From assembly GCF_038019025.1 (NCBI RefSeq), contig NZ_CP150496.1, forward strand, positions 399,501 to 463,500: a stretch of 64,000 nt of DNA. Direction: 5' to 3'. Position 1 is the first letter of the stretch. The number at the start of each line of letters is the position of its first letter. Origin of the DNA: Polaribacter marinaquae. GTDB lineage: Bacteria; Bacteroidota; Bacteroidia; Flavobacteriales; Flavobacteriaceae. Shown one piece after another: positions 1 to 9,592 of the stretch. The position numbers and the translations under genes were made by a program. The notes below the pieces were generated by a model. It did not search any database. It had not been told where the DNA came from and worked only from the letters and a program-made list of their open reading frames with translations.

Positions 1-1
1 G

Positions 2-1735
2 TCTGCAAATGTTTCTTCATCAATATTAAAATCTTTAGTAGATAAAAATATTTTTGAGTTTTATCACATTCAAACTGATAGAGTTCAGTTTAAAGGAGTT
101 ACAAACGACTTAAAAGTATTAAATGAGTTCCAATCGAAAGCACTTTTAGAAATAAAAGAAACTTTTAAAGATAAAGATGTTACACTTTTACACGGCGTTA
201 CAAGTTCTGGTAAAACAGAAGTTTATACAAAGCTAATTCAAGAAGTTTTAGATCAAGGCAAACAGGTTTTATTTTTATTACCAGAAATTGCATTGACAAC
301 ACAAATTATAACACGTTTGCAATTTTATTTTGGCGAACAAATTTCTGTATTTCATTCTAAATATTCTATAAACGAAAGAGTAGAAGTATGGAATAATGTT
401 TTAAATAACAAGCCTAAAGCAAGAATCGTTTTAGGTGCTAGATCATCTGTTTTTTTACCTTTTTCTAATTTAGGATTGATTGTAGTAGATGAAGAACACG
501 AAACTTCTTATAAACAATTCGAGCCTTCACCAAGATACAATGCAAGAGATGCAGCTATTGTTTTAGCTAAAATACATAAGGCAAAAATACTCTTAGGTTC
601 TGCAACACCATCTTTAGAATCTTATTTTAATGCTACTCAAAATAAATATGGTTTTGTTTCTTTAAATAGACGCCATGGTAATGTACAATTGCCAAAAATA
701 GAGCTTATAGACGTTAAGACAAAGCATAAGAAAAAAGAAATGACTGGGCATTTTTCTGATAGAATGCTTTTATTAATAAAAGAAGCTTTAGAAGAGAAAG
801 AACAAGTTATTTTATTTCAAAATAGAAGAGGCTATTCGCCAGTTGTAGAATGTAAAACTTGTGGTGTTTCACCAGAATGTCCAAATTGCGATGTTACTTT
901 AACATATCATAAATTCAAGCACGAATTAAGATGTCATTATTGTAATTACCAAAGAGCAATGCCAAATAGTTGTGGTGCTTGCGGTAGTAACACTTTAGAC
1001 ACAAAAGGTTTTGGTACAGAACAAATTGAAATAGAATTGAAAGAACTATTTCCAGACTATAAAATTGGTAGAATGGATTTAGACACAACACGTGGTAAAT
1101 ACGGTTATCAAAAAATAATAGGCGCTTTTGAAGCAAAAGAAATAGATATATTGGTTGGTACACAAATGCTTTCTAAAGGTTTAGATTTTGAAAACGTTTC
1201 TTTAGTAGGAATTTTAAATGCAGATACCATGTTAAATTTTCCAGACTTTAGAGCACATGAGCGCGCTTACGATATGATGGTACAAGTTTCTGGTAGAGCA
1301 GGTAGAAGTAAAAAACAAGGAAATGTAGCTATTCAAACTTACAATCCTTATCACCAAATATTACAACAAGTTTCTACTACAAGTTATACAGAAATGTATA
1401 AAGAACAATTGCAAGAACGTTGGCAATATAAATATCCGCCGTATTACAGACTTATAAAAATTACGCTAAAACATAAAGATTATAATAAAGTAGATTCTGG
1501 TGTTAACTGGCTTTTTAAAGCATTGTACACTTCATTTGGCGAAAATGTTTTAGGTCCAACGGCGCCCGCAGTTTCAAGAATAAGAAATCAATACATTAAA
1601 AATATTGTAATAAAGATTCCGCCGAAACAAAGTTTGGTAAATACTAAAAATCAGATTACAAAAATTAGAAATACCTTTGAAGCAGTAAAAGATTTTAGAC
1701 CTATTCGGTTTATTATAGATGTTGATGCTTATTAG
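2..1735 (+). CDS. priA: Primosomal protein N' (replication restart helicase PriA), 5' end outside window
   Basis: The frame is open from base 2, so this is the C-terminal ~577 residues of a protein that starts upstream. Visible helicase features are a Walker A motif (GVTSSGKTE, around base 200), the DEEH box (VVDEEHETSYKQ) and the PriA zinc-binding Cys cluster (CKTCG, CPNC, CHYC, CGAC) between the two helicase lobes, followed by the QVSGRAGR motif VI. PriA binds stalled forks and D-loops and reloads the replicative helicase. The first in-frame alternative start (TTG at 293) lies after Walker A and cannot be the real start. Confidence 0.97.
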   Translation, partial: SANVSSSILKSLVDKNIFEFYHIQTDRVQFKGVTNDLKVLNEFQSKALLEIKETFKDKDVTLLHGVTSSGKTEVYTKLIQEVLDQGKQVLFLLPEIALTTQIITRLQFYFGEQISVFHSKYSINERVEVWNNVLNNKPKARIVLGARSSVFLPFSNLGLIVVDEEHETSYKQFEPSPRYNARDAAIVLAKIHKAKILLGSATPSLESYFNATQNKYGFVSLNRRHGNVQLPKIELIDVKTKHKKKEMTGHFSDRMLLLIKEALEEKEQVILFQNRRGYSPVVECKTCGVSPECPNCDVTLTYHKFKHELRCHYCNYQRAMPNSCGACGSNTLDTKGFGTEQIEIELKELFPDYKIGRMDLDTTRGKYGYQKIIGAFEAKEIDILVGTQMLSKGLDFENVSLVGILNADTMLNFPDFRAHERAYDMMVQVSGRAGRSKKQGNVAIQTYNPYHQILQQVSTTSYTEMYKEQLQERWQYKYPPYYRLIKITLKHKDYNKVDSGVNWLFKALYTSFGENVLGPTAPAVSRIRNQYIKNIVIKIPPKQSLVNTKNQITKIRNTFEAVKDFRPIRFIIDVDAY

Positions 1736-1770
1736 TAATTTAAAATATGTAAATTCTAAAAAAAAACTTT

Positions 1771-3246
1771 ATGATATTAAAAAAAGAATACGATTTAATA
1801 TGTATTGGTGGCGGAATTATGAGTGCTACTTTGGCATTAATTACTAAACTTTTAGATCCAAAGAAAGAAATTTTAATTTTAGAAAGGTTAGACAAAGTTG
1901 CTCAAGAAAGTTCTGCTGCATGGAATAATGCAGGTACTGGTCATTCTGCTTTGTGTGAATTAAATTATTGTCCAGAAAATAAAGACGGATCAATCTCTAT
2001 AAAAAAGGCCATCGATATTTGTTCGCAATACGAAACTTCAAAACAATTTTGGTCTTTTTTAACTAAAGAAGGTTTCTTAGAAAATCCAGAAGAATTTATT
2101 GCTTCCGTAAAACATCATAGTTGGGTTTTAGGTAATGATAATGCAGATTATTTAGAAAAAAGATTCAAAGCTTTTAAAGAACATTTTATGTTCGATTCTA
2201 TTGAATTTACAAGAGAAAAAGAAAAGATGAAGGAATGGTTTCCTTTAATTACAGAAAATAGAGATGAAAGTGAAGTAATGGCAGCCTCTAGAATTGATAG
2301 AGGAACAGAAATGAATTACGGAGTTTTAACGGAGAAACTATTTTCAATTTTAGAAAAAGATTTTGATACACCAGTGCATTGTAGTATGGAAGTATTAGAT
2401 ATTGATCCTGACACAGATTTAGATTGGACTGTAGAAATAAAGAATTTAAAAACAAAAAAAACACATCAATTAGAAGCAGAACATGTTTTTATTGGAGCAG
2501 GAGGCGGCAGTTTATTATTACTACAAAAAGTAGAAATTGACGAGAAAGAAGGTTATGGAGGTTTTCCTGTAAGTGGAGAATGGTTGGTTTGTAAAAACGA
2601 AGAAATTATTAAGCAACACAATGCTAAAGTATATTCTAAAGCAGGAATTGGAGATCCACCAATGTCTACACCACATTTAGATACACGTTTTATTGATGGA
2701 AAACGTCAATTAATGTTTGGTCCTTTTGCTGGTTTTAGTCCGAAGTTTTTAAAAGAAGGTTCTCATTTAGATTTGTTTAACTCTATTCAGTTTGATAATA
2801 TTCCTTCTATATTTGGTGCTTTTTGGCACAATTTACCATTAACTCAATATTTAATAGAGCAAGTTTTAATGAGTAAAGAAGACAGAATGGATTCTTTACG
2901 AAAGTTTGTAAAAGATGCTAAAGATGAAGATTGGGAAGTTGTAAAAGCAGGACAAAGAGTTCAAATTATCAAAAAGGATGAATTTGAAGGCGGAAAATTA
3001 CAATTTGGCACAGAAGTAATTTCTAGTAAAGATGGAAGTATTACGTGTTTGTTAGGTGCTTCACCAGGAGCATCAACAGCAACTTCTATCATGTTAGAAG
3101 TTATTGAAAAAGCATTTCCAGAATTGATAAATTCATCAGAAGTAAAAGAAAAATTAAAACAAATGGTGCCTTTTTATAAAACAGAAATCACCAAAGAATT
3201 GTTTGATAAAGAATTAGAAAAGAGTAAGATTTCTTTGAAATTATAA
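1771..3246 (+). CDS. mqo: Malate:quinone oxidoreductase
   Basis: A 491-residue FAD-dependent enzyme that oxidises malate to oxaloacetate and reduces quinone at the membrane face. An N-terminal dinucleotide-binding GGGIMSA motif (residues ~13-19) and the family signature NNAGTGHSA near residue 52 are visible; length matches the family (~490-500). It starts with ATG 35 bases after priA. Its last 6 bases overlap the end of the convergent epimerase gene, so there is no room for a terminator between them. Confidence 0.96.
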   Translation: MILKKEYDLICIGGGIMSATLALITKLLDPKKEILILERLDKVAQESSAAWNNAGTGHSALCELNYCPENKDGSISIKKAIDICSQYETSKQFWSFLTKEGFLENPEEFIASVKHHSWVLGNDNADYLEKRFKAFKEHFMFDSIEFTREKEKMKEWFPLITENRDESEVMAASRIDRGTEMNYGVLTEKLFSILEKDFDTPVHCSMEVLDIDPDTDLDWTVEIKNLKTKKTHQLEAEHVFIGAGGGSLLLLQKVEIDEKEGYGGFPVSGEWLVCKNEEIIKQHNAKVYSKAGIGDPPMSTPHLDTRFIDGKRQLMFGPFAGFSPKFLKEGSHLDLFNSIQFDNIPSIFGAFWHNLPLTQYLIEQVLMSKEDRMDSLRKFVKDAKDEDWEVVKAGQRVQIIKKDEFEGGKLQFGTEVISSKDGSITCLLGASPGASTATSIMLEVIEKAFPELINSSEVKEKLKQMVPFYKTEITKELFDKELEKSKISLKL

Positions 3247-4386
3247 TTTTGATATATTTTTCCAATCAGCAATAATCTCTTTTTCTTTAACTAAAACAGA
3301 ATCTTCTTTTTGCTCAAATTTTGCACGTCTTTCATCCGTTAAATTATCAGAATACCACCAATTGTGCGTTTCTTTTATAGATGTTTTTGTGTCTCTAAAT
3401 GTCAAACCATTTTTTATAGCTAAAGTATTACTAACTCTTGCAGAACCATAATTGTATTCATCAACAGGAATCCATGGTACTAAAGATAATACGTTATGTT
3501 TTTTAAGAAAATCATAATCATCAATTTGTACTATAGTAGATTCCGCATTAAAAGTATGCTGAGTTTTGGTAACAAAATCTAGCATGGTTTCTTTATCAGA
3601 AGGACCAACAACATTGTAAGTTCCTGCAGATTTTTGTTCGGCTAAACGAATTGTAAATTCTGCAACATCTCTCACATCAATATATTGTACAGGGTCATCT
3701 GTTTTACCAGGAACTAAAATTTCGCCACCTTTTGCCAATCGAACAGGCCAATGCATAAATCTATCTGTTTTATCACCAGGACCAAACATGTAAGTTGGTC
3801 TTACAATTATAGAACGCTCTTTACCAAAAGCTTTTATGGTTTCTTGTTCAGAATTAGCTTTCATAACTCCATACCAATATTCCATTTTTAGCATTTCGTC
3901 TTCAATAACTTCGGGTTCTTTTAAAAGAACTTTTTGGTCTTCTTTAATATCTGCAGTTTTATAAGGGAAATAAACTCCTGTAGATGATGTATACACATAA
4001 ACACCACAATTATCTTTTAATAATTGAGCTGTTTTTTGAGTCCATTTAGCTTTTTTACCAGAATTATCAATAACAATATCCCATTTTTTGTTTTCTAAAG
4101 CAGATAAATTATTCTCTCTATCACCAATTAAATGTTCAACTTTATCAAAAACTTCTTTATTTACGTTTGGTTTTGTTTTTCCTCTTGTAAAGATAGAAAC
4201 TTTGTGACCTCTTTCTAAAGCATATTTAATTTGATGTGGACCTAAAAAACTTGTTCCGCCTAGAATTAATATTGATAATTTATTTTTATCAATAGAACTA
4301 CAAGAGAGCAAACTACTACTTAACAAAGGAATACTTGCACTTAATAAAACACTATTTTTAATAAATTTTCTTCTAGAATTACTCAT
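3241..4386 (-). CDS. NAD-dependent epimerase/dehydratase with Tat-type signal and lipobox
   Basis: A 381-residue extended short-chain dehydrogenase. The N-terminus reads SNSRRKFIK followed by a hydrophobic stretch and LLSC, i.e. a twin-arginine signal combined with a possible lipobox, so the folded NAD-bound enzyme is predicted to be exported and perhaps lipid-anchored. The Rossmann motif is GGTSFLG (residues ~42-48), and a Tyr-x-x-x-Lys catalytic pair (YGVMK) follows. Substrate is unknown; similar proteins are annotated as isoflavone-reductase-like or NAD-epimerase. Convergent with mqo, overlapping by 6 bases. Confidence 0.85.
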   Translation of the reverse strand: MSNSRRKFIKNSVLLSASIPLLSSSLLSCSSIDKNKLSILILGGTSFLGPHQIKYALERGHKVSIFTRGKTKPNVNKEVFDKVEHLIGDRENNLSALENKKWDIVIDNSGKKAKWTQKTAQLLKDNCGVYVYTSSTGVYFPYKTADIKEDQKVLLKEPEVIEDEMLKMEYWYGVMKANSEQETIKAFGKERSIIVRPTYMFGPGDKTDRFMHWPVRLAKGGEILVPGKTDDPVQYIDVRDVAEFTIRLAEQKSAGTYNVVGPSDKETMLDFVTKTQHTFNAESTIVQIDDYDFLKKHNVLSLVPWIPVDEYNYGSARVSNTLAIKNGLTFRDTKTSIKETHNWWYSDNLTDERRAKFEQKEDSVLVKEKEIIADWKNISKL

Positions 4387-4473
4387 ATTTTACTACTGAT
4401 TTTGATAACTTTAGCTAATATAATTAAATAATTATATTTTTTTAGGCAACCATTTTAAAACATTTGTAGTCTA

Positions 4474-4481
4474 TATATTTG
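4474..4481 (+). promoter_or_regulatory. Bacteroidota -7 promoter motif for the sigma factor operon
   Basis: TATATTTG matches the TAnnTTTG consensus of the housekeeping sigma factor in Bacteroidota, 28 bases before the TTG start of the ECF-type sigma gene. No convincing -33 element was identified. Confidence 0.5.
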
Positions 4482-4509
4482 TAAGGCAGTTAAAACAGAA
4501 AAAAGAGGC

Positions 4510-5070
4510 TTGAAAATTATAACATTGCATAACAAACAAAAATCGTTAATTAAAAAAGCGATTGATAACAACAGAGAAGCGCAAAAACAATTGTTCGAGC
4601 AACATTCTCCTAAAATGTTGGGTGTTTGTAGGCAATACGTAAAAGATATGCATCATGCAGAAGACTTAATGTTGCAAGGTTTTTTAAAAGTTTTTACCAA
4701 CTTATATAAATTTAAACACGAAGGTAGTTTTGAAGGTTGGATTCGAAGAATAATGGTGAATACGTGCATTTCTTATCTCAGAAAAAAGAACCTTGTAGAT
4801 GTATCTGATGAAGATTTTGTGTTTAACGATGCGGCAACAGAAAGTTTAGAAAATACTTCGGTAGAAGATATTCAGAAATTAATTGACAAATTACCAGAAG
4901 GTTATAAAATGGTATTTAATTTATTTGCTATCGAAGGATATAAACACTCTGAAATTGCAAAAAAATTAGATATTTCAGAAAACACATCAAAATCGCAATT
5001 ATTTAAAGCACGTAAATTATTGCAAGAAAATTATAAAAAAATGAATAAAGTAATTCATGAAAACAAATAA
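4510..5070 (+). CDS. RNA polymerase sigma-70 family (ECF-type) sigma factor
   Basis: 186 residues with sigma region 2 (HAEDLMLQGFLKVF and the WIRRIMVNTC stretch, residues ~50-90) and region 4 helix-turn-helix (GYKHSEIAKKLDIS, residues ~140-155). It starts with TTG preceded by an AGAGG purine run; no in-frame ATG lies upstream. It overlaps the next gene by 14 bases, implying translational coupling with a membrane protein that is probably its regulator. Bacteroidota ECF factors of this type usually control envelope genes; the target here is likely the neighbouring barrel gene plus its own operon (inference). Confidence 0.9.
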   Translation: MKIITLHNKQKSLIKKAIDNNREAQKQLFEQHSPKMLGVCRQYVKDMHHAEDLMLQGFLKVFTNLYKFKHEGSFEGWIRRIMVNTCISYLRKKNLVDVSDEDFVFNDAATESLENTSVEDIQKLIDKLPEGYKMVFNLFAIEGYKHSEIAKKLDISENTSKSQLFKARKLLQENYKKMNKVIHENK

Positions 5071-5857
5071 GTTAGACAATAGCGTAAAAGAAAAGTTTGC
5101 AAATAGAACTTTAGAACCATCGGTTTCGGCTTGGGAACGTTTATCTACAAAATTAGATGAAGAACCAAAGCAAAAAAAGAAAGGTTGGTTTTTTTATATA
5201 GGTTATGCTGCAAGTATTATCGTAATAATTTCGATAGGATTTTTTATTTTTTCTGATGAAGACATCATCATTAAAAACGATACAATTATAGTAGAAGAAG
5301 TTATAGATACTGTAAATATTATTAAAAATATAGAAGAACATTTTAATGAAGTTTCAGTAGAAAAAGCAATTGTAAAAAACGAACAGTCAATAGAAGAAAA
5401 AACCAAAAAAATTGATAATATCAAACGTGATATTACAAGTAAAAGCACTAAAGTTGCTCAATTTAATAATAAAAACAAGAAAATAGAGAAATCATTAGTA
5501 GATAAAACAACAAGAACAACAACTAATGTAGTTGCAAAAAATGAAGTAAACCCTAGTTCTGATTTGAACAAAGAAAAATTTAGTATTACCGTAAATGCAG
5601 ATGACTTGTTAAAATCTATATCTACAAAAAGTAAAAAAGTAGAAGCGTATTACGCAAATAATAATATTAGTGAAGAAGAACTTTTAAAAGCGATTAAATC
5701 TGAGCTCATAAAATCTGATTTAAAAGTGAACCCAGAAACTATATTGGCAGAAGTAGAACGAAGTATTAATGATGATGTTTTTGAAAATAATTTTTTAAAA
5801 TCTTTAAAGAAAAAAATATCTAACATTGCTACTGCAATTGCTAGTCGAAACAATTAA
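5057..5857 (+). CDS. Single-pass membrane protein, likely sigma-factor partner (anti-sigma-like)
   Basis: 266 residues. A ~43-residue cytoplasmic head (with SVSAWERLSTKLDEEPKQ) is followed by one transmembrane helix (residues ~44-66) and a Lys/Glu/Asn-rich, low-complexity periplasmic region. No zinc-binding ZAS motif is visible. The 14-base overlap with the sigma gene and the topology fit the short-headed anti-sigma-like proteins that follow ECF genes in Flavobacteriia. Function is inferred from context only. Confidence 0.65.
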   Translation: MKTNKLDNSVKEKFANRTLEPSVSAWERLSTKLDEEPKQKKKGWFFYIGYAASIIVIISIGFFIFSDEDIIIKNDTIIVEEVIDTVNIIKNIEEHFNEVSVEKAIVKNEQSIEEKTKKIDNIKRDITSKSTKVAQFNNKNKKIEKSLVDKTTRTTTNVVAKNEVNPSSDLNKEKFSITVNADDLLKSISTKSKKVEAYYANNNISEEELLKAIKSELIKSDLKVNPETILAEVERSINDDVFENNFLKSLKKKISNIATAIASRNN

Positions 5858-5891
5858 ATAAAAAAAAACAAACCTGATAAAACAATTTATA

Positions 5892-7013
5892 ATGAAAAAA
5901 ATTACAATCATATTCCTCTTAATGTTGTCGATAACAACATTTGGTCAAGAAAAAAGAACTTTTGAAAAAGAAGTAAGAAAAATATCAAAAAAGATAGAAG
6001 AAATTACAAAAAATCAGAAAGATTCTTTAAAATCAAAAGTTATTGCAATTGATAAAAGATTAGAAAAAGGAGAAATTACAAAAGAAACAGCAGATAATTT
6101 AAAGAAAGACGTTGCTAAGTATCATGCTAAACAAATAGAAGAACAAGTTAGTAAACAAGAACAATTATTACAGGTACTTGTTCAAGAAAAAACAAATGGA
6201 AAAATTATTAGTGCAGACGATAGCGATTTAAATGAAGAAGATGTAAATACTTTTAAAGTAGGTAACAAAACTTTTCGTTTTTCAATAAACACCAAAGATA
6301 TTAATGACGAGAATGATTTAGATAGAGAAAGAAAAGAGAGAAGATGGCGAAGAGACGGAAAAAATAATAGAAGAACAACAAGCCAATTTGTATTTGCTTT
6401 AGGTGTAAACAATGTTTTAGAAGATCATAAATTTAGTTCTTTAAGCGATTCTGAATATAAATTTTGGCAATCTCATTTTTATGAAATTGGTTTTACATGG
6501 AAAACAAGATTAACAAAAGAAGCTTCGCAAGTATACTTTAAATATGGTCTTTCTTTTCTTTGGAATAACTTAAGGTTAGATAACAATCAATCTCATATTA
6601 AAAACGGAGATAGAACAGATATTGTAGTATTTCCCAATAATTTAATCGAAAGTAGGCTAAGACATGTTCAAATGAATATTCCTATGCATTTCGAATGGGA
6701 TTTTTCTAAAAACAAAAAATATAAAGATGGTTTTGTTTATGATAGAACAAACAGAGGTTTAAGAGTAGGTTTAGGTGGTTTTGTTGGTGTTAAACTGGGT
6801 ACAAGACAATACTTAGAATATGAAGATGATAGAAATGTTAAAGTGCAAGAAATTCAGTTTAACAATTATAACATGAATACAGTAAACTACGGATTAAGTG
6901 CTTATGTTGGTTATAAATCTACAAGTTTGTATTTAAAATACGATTTAAATCCTTTATTTAAAGATACCGAAACAAGAAATATTTCTATGGGACTTCGTTT
7001 AGATTTAAACTAA
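5892..7013 (+). CDS. Outer-membrane beta-barrel protein with N-terminal coiled coil
   Basis: 373 residues. A signal peptide (MKKITIIFLLMLSITTFGQ) precedes a highly charged region predicted as coiled coil (residues ~20-110), then alternating amphipathic strands ending in GLRLDLN, typical of a small outer-membrane barrel. It is the third gene of the sigma/partner/barrel set and ends just before a strong terminator. The coiled coil could reach toward peptidoglycan or the sigma partner, but no ligand can be named. Confidence 0.75.
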   Translation: MKKITIIFLLMLSITTFGQEKRTFEKEVRKISKKIEEITKNQKDSLKSKVIAIDKRLEKGEITKETADNLKKDVAKYHAKQIEEQVSKQEQLLQVLVQEKTNGKIISADDSDLNEEDVNTFKVGNKTFRFSINTKDINDENDLDRERKERRWRRDGKNNRRTTSQFVFALGVNNVLEDHKFSSLSDSEYKFWQSHFYEIGFTWKTRLTKEASQVYFKYGLSFLWNNLRLDNNQSHIKNGDRTDIVVFPNNLIESRLRHVQMNIPMHFEWDFSKNKKYKDGFVYDRTNRGLRVGLGGFVGVKLGTRQYLEYEDDRNVKVQEIQFNNYNMNTVNYGLSAYVGYKSTSLYLKYDLNPLFKDTETRNISMGLRLDLN

Positions 7014-7042
7014 GAAATCATAAAAATTATAATTGATAATAA

Positions 7043-7072
7043 AAAAGTCAGCTCATTTGAGCTGACTTTTTT
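7043..7072 (+). terminator. Rho-independent terminator after the sigma/barrel operon
   Basis: Perfect 9-bp stem (AGTCAGCTC / GAGCTGACT) with loop ATTT, flanked by A-run and T-run; 30 bases after the barrel gene stop. Confidence 0.9.
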
Positions 7073-7229
7073 ATTGATTTAGGGAATTATTAAAGATTAA
7101 TTATTAAAATTTAATTATTAAGAATCTTAATTAGTAATCTCATAAAAATTATACAATATCAAATTTTGTTTCAAATATCAAAAAAAATCAAACTAAATTT
7201 ACTCGCTTAAAATATCTAAATTAAGCAAA

Positions 7230-8315
7230 ATGATAGTTGGAATTCCTAAAGAAATTAAGAACAACGAAAGTAGAGTAGGTATGACACCTGCAGGTGTTTT
7301 TGAACTTACAAAAAGAAATCATTCAGTTTTTGTGCAATCTACAGCAGGAGAAGGAAGTGGTTTTTTTGATAAAGATTATCAAGAAGTTGGCGCTACAGTT
7401 CTAGAAACCATAGAAGAAGTTTACAGTAAAAGTGAAATGATTGTAAAGGTTAAAGAACCAATAGCATCAGAATATCCTTTAATTAAAGAAAACCAAATAG
7501 TATTTACTTATTTTCATTTTGCATCTAGCGAACCGTTAACACTTGCTATGATCAAAAGCAAAGCGATTTGTATAGCTTATGAAACTGTAGAAGATAATGA
7601 CGGTACATTACCACTTTTAACACCAATGTCTGAAGTTGCCGGAAGAATGGCAATACAACAAGGTGCTAAATATTTAGAAAAACCAATTAAAGGGCGTGGT
7701 ATTTTATTAGGAGGAGTTCCGGGTGTAAAACCTGGTAAGGTTTTAATTTTAGGTGCAGGAGTTGTTGGTGTGCAAGCTGCAAAAATGGCTGCAGGTTTAG
7801 GTGCTCATGTAACCATTATGGATATCAACATGAAAAGACTACGTTACGTAAATGATGTATTACCTAATCATGTTACTACCGCTTTTTCTAGTGAATATAG
7901 TATTAGGCAATTAATTAAAACGCATGATTTAATTGTTGGAGGTGTCTTAGTTAAAGGAGGTAAAGCGCCCAAATTAATTACCAAAGATATGCTAAAAGAA
8001 ATGAGACCAGGTACCGTTATTGTAGACGTTGCTGTAGATCAAGGTGGTTGTTTTGAAACTACAAAAGCTACAACACATGAAGATCCTACATATATTATTG
8101 ATGATGTTGTACATTATTGTGTTGCAAATATGCCAGGTGCTGTGCCTTATACATCTACAATGGCATTAACAAACGTAACTTTACCATTTGTTCTAAACCT
8201 AGCCAATAAAGGTTGGGAAAAAGCATGCGAAGAGGATCAAAACTTATCTAAAGGATTAAGTATTGTAAAAGGAGACGTTGTTTATAAAGAAATAAACGAA
8301 GCTTTTAATCTTTAA
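7230..8315 (+). CDS. ald: Alanine dehydrogenase
   Basis: 361 residues. NAD-dependent oxidative deamination of L-alanine to pyruvate (reversible). Family catalytic residues are all present: Arg15 in ESRVGMTP, Lys75 in VKVKEP, His96 in FTYFHF and the Asp in VDVAVDQGG; the Rossmann motif is GAGVVG. This makes it the orthodox enzyme, in contrast to the divergent paralog at 37773-38969. A near-consensus -7 box (TAAATTTA) is seen about 30 bases upstream. Confidence 0.95.
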   Translation: MIVGIPKEIKNNESRVGMTPAGVFELTKRNHSVFVQSTAGEGSGFFDKDYQEVGATVLETIEEVYSKSEMIVKVKEPIASEYPLIKENQIVFTYFHFASSEPLTLAMIKSKAICIAYETVEDNDGTLPLLTPMSEVAGRMAIQQGAKYLEKPIKGRGILLGGVPGVKPGKVLILGAGVVGVQAAKMAAGLGAHVTIMDINMKRLRYVNDVLPNHVTTAFSSEYSIRQLIKTHDLIVGGVLVKGGKAPKLITKDMLKEMRPGTVIVDVAVDQGGCFETTKATTHEDPTYIIDDVVHYCVANMPGAVPYTSTMALTNVTLPFVLNLANKGWEKACEEDQNLSKGLSIVKGDVVYKEINEAFNL

Positions 8316-8382
8316 AATTATCTTAAAAAAAGCTGGTAAATAAACATTTCAATATTATTAGTGCTAATAATTAAAAAGTTAC

Positions 8383-8390
8383 TATATTTG
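8383..8390 (+). promoter_or_regulatory. -7 promoter motif for rpsF-rpsR-rplI
   Basis: TATATTTG, a full match to TAnnTTTG, 33 bases before the rpsF ATG. Confidence 0.6.
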
Positions 8391-8423
8391 CACCCTTAAA
8401 AATAAACAATAAATATTTAATTT

Positions 8424-8765
8424 ATGAATCATTACGAAACTGTTTTCATTTTGAATCCCGTTTTATCTGATACTCAGATAAAGGAAACAGTACAAAAGTT
8501 TAATGACTATTTGGTTTCTAGAGGTGCCGAAATGATTTCTAAAGAAGATTGGGGCTTAAAAAAATTAGCGTATCCAATCCAAAAAAAGAAAAGTGGTTTT
8601 TATCACTTATTCGAATACAAAGTAGCTGGAGAAGAAATTGCTGCATTTGAGTTAGAATTTAGAAGAGATGATAGCGTTATGCGTTACCTTTCTGTTAAAT
8701 TAGACAAACATGCTGCAGCTTGGGCTAAAGTTAGAACTGAACGTGTTAAATCTAGTAAAAAATAA
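8424..8765 (+). CDS. rpsF: 30S ribosomal protein S6 (bS6)
   Basis: 113 residues beginning MNHYETVFILNP, a textbook bS6 start; bS6 pairs with bS18 in the 30S platform. First gene of an operon with rpsR and rplI. The ssb gene found between rpsF and rpsR in many other phyla is absent here, as is usual in Bacteroidota. Confidence 0.97.
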   Translation: MNHYETVFILNPVLSDTQIKETVQKFNDYLVSRGAEMISKEDWGLKKLAYPIQKKKSGFYHLFEYKVAGEEIAAFELEFRRDDSVMRYLSVKLDKHAAAWAKVRTERVKSSKK

Positions 8766-8768
8766 GAA

Positions 8769-9065
8769 ATGGCATCAATAGAACAACAAGCAAAAGGTGG
8801 TAAATCTGCTGACGTTAGATATTTAACGCCATTAGATATAGATACAAAAAAAGAAGCAAAATACTGTAGATTTAAGAAGAAAGGTATCAAGTATATCGAT
8901 TATAAAGATGCAGATTTCTTAATGTATTTAGTAAACGAACAAGGTAAAATTTTACCAAGACGTTTAACAGGAACTTCATTAAAGTATCAACGTAAAGTTG
9001 CACAAGCAATAAAAAGAGCGCGTCATTTAGCGTTAATGCCTTACGTTGGAGATTTGTTAAAATAA
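8769..9065 (+). CDS. rpsR: 30S ribosomal protein S18 (bS18)
   Basis: 98 residues with the bS18 core [16 protein letters not shown] and the [14 protein letters not shown] rRNA-contact segment. Starts 3 bases after rpsF stops, so translation is likely coupled. Confidence 0.97.
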   Translation: MASIEQQAKGGKSADVRYLTPLDIDTKKEAKYCRFKKKGIKYIDYKDADFLMYLVNEQGKILPRRLTGTSLKYQRKVAQAIKRARHLALMPYVGDLLK

Positions 9066-9080
9066 TAAAGAAGTAGAGAC

Positions 9081-9527
9081 ATGGAATTGATATTAAGACA
9101 AGACGTAGAAAATTTAGGATTTAAAGATGATGTTGTATCTGTGAAAAACGGTTACGGTAGAAACTTTTTAATCCCTACAGGACAAGCAGTTTTAGCTACT
9201 TCATCTGCAAAGAAAGTTTTAGCAGAGAATTTAAAACAAAGAGCTTTTAAAGAAGCTAAATTAGTTGAAGATGCAAATGCAATTGCAGAAACAATTAAAG
9301 GGTATGAAATTAAGATTGCATCTAAAGTTGGATCTGGAGACAAATTATTTGGTTCTGTAAACAACATAGATTTAGCTGCAGCATTAGCTAAAGCTGGTAC
9401 AGATATTGATAAGAAATTTATCAAAGTTACTGGTGGTAATGTTAAAAGATTAGGAAAATACGAAGCTGCTGTAAGATTACACAGAGCAGTTGTTGCTGAT
9501 ATTACTTTTGAAGTAGTAGCAGAGTAA
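9081..9527 (+). CDS. rplI: 50S ribosomal protein L9 (bL9)
   Basis: 148 residues with the N-terminal bL9 signature GYGRNFLIPTGQA (residues ~24-36) and the C-terminal domain. Last gene of the operon, followed at once by a strong terminator. Confidence 0.97.
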   Translation: MELILRQDVENLGFKDDVVSVKNGYGRNFLIPTGQAVLATSSAKKVLAENLKQRAFKEAKLVEDANAIAETIKGYEIKIASKVGSGDKLFGSVNNIDLAAALAKAGTDIDKKFIKVTGGNVKRLGKYEAAVRLHRAVVADITFEVVAE

Positions 9528-9555
9528 CTAAAATGTTAACATATTGTTAAAAAAA

Positions 9556-9586
9556 AGCATCTACTTTATAAGTAGATGCTTTTTAT
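9556..9586 (+). terminator. Terminator of the rpsF-rpsR-rplI operon
   Basis: 10-bp perfect stem AGCATCTACT / AGTAGATGCT with TTATA loop and T-rich tail. Its presence shows that the longer reading frame from 9544 cannot be the start of the next gene. Confidence 0.92.
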
Positions 9587-9592
9587 TTGTTT

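Noticed and set aside
5153..5448. Minus-strand ORFs inside the anti-sigma-like gene
   Set aside because: Shadows in AT-rich sequence, rich in Phe/Ile/Tyr/Asn with no homology or own signals.
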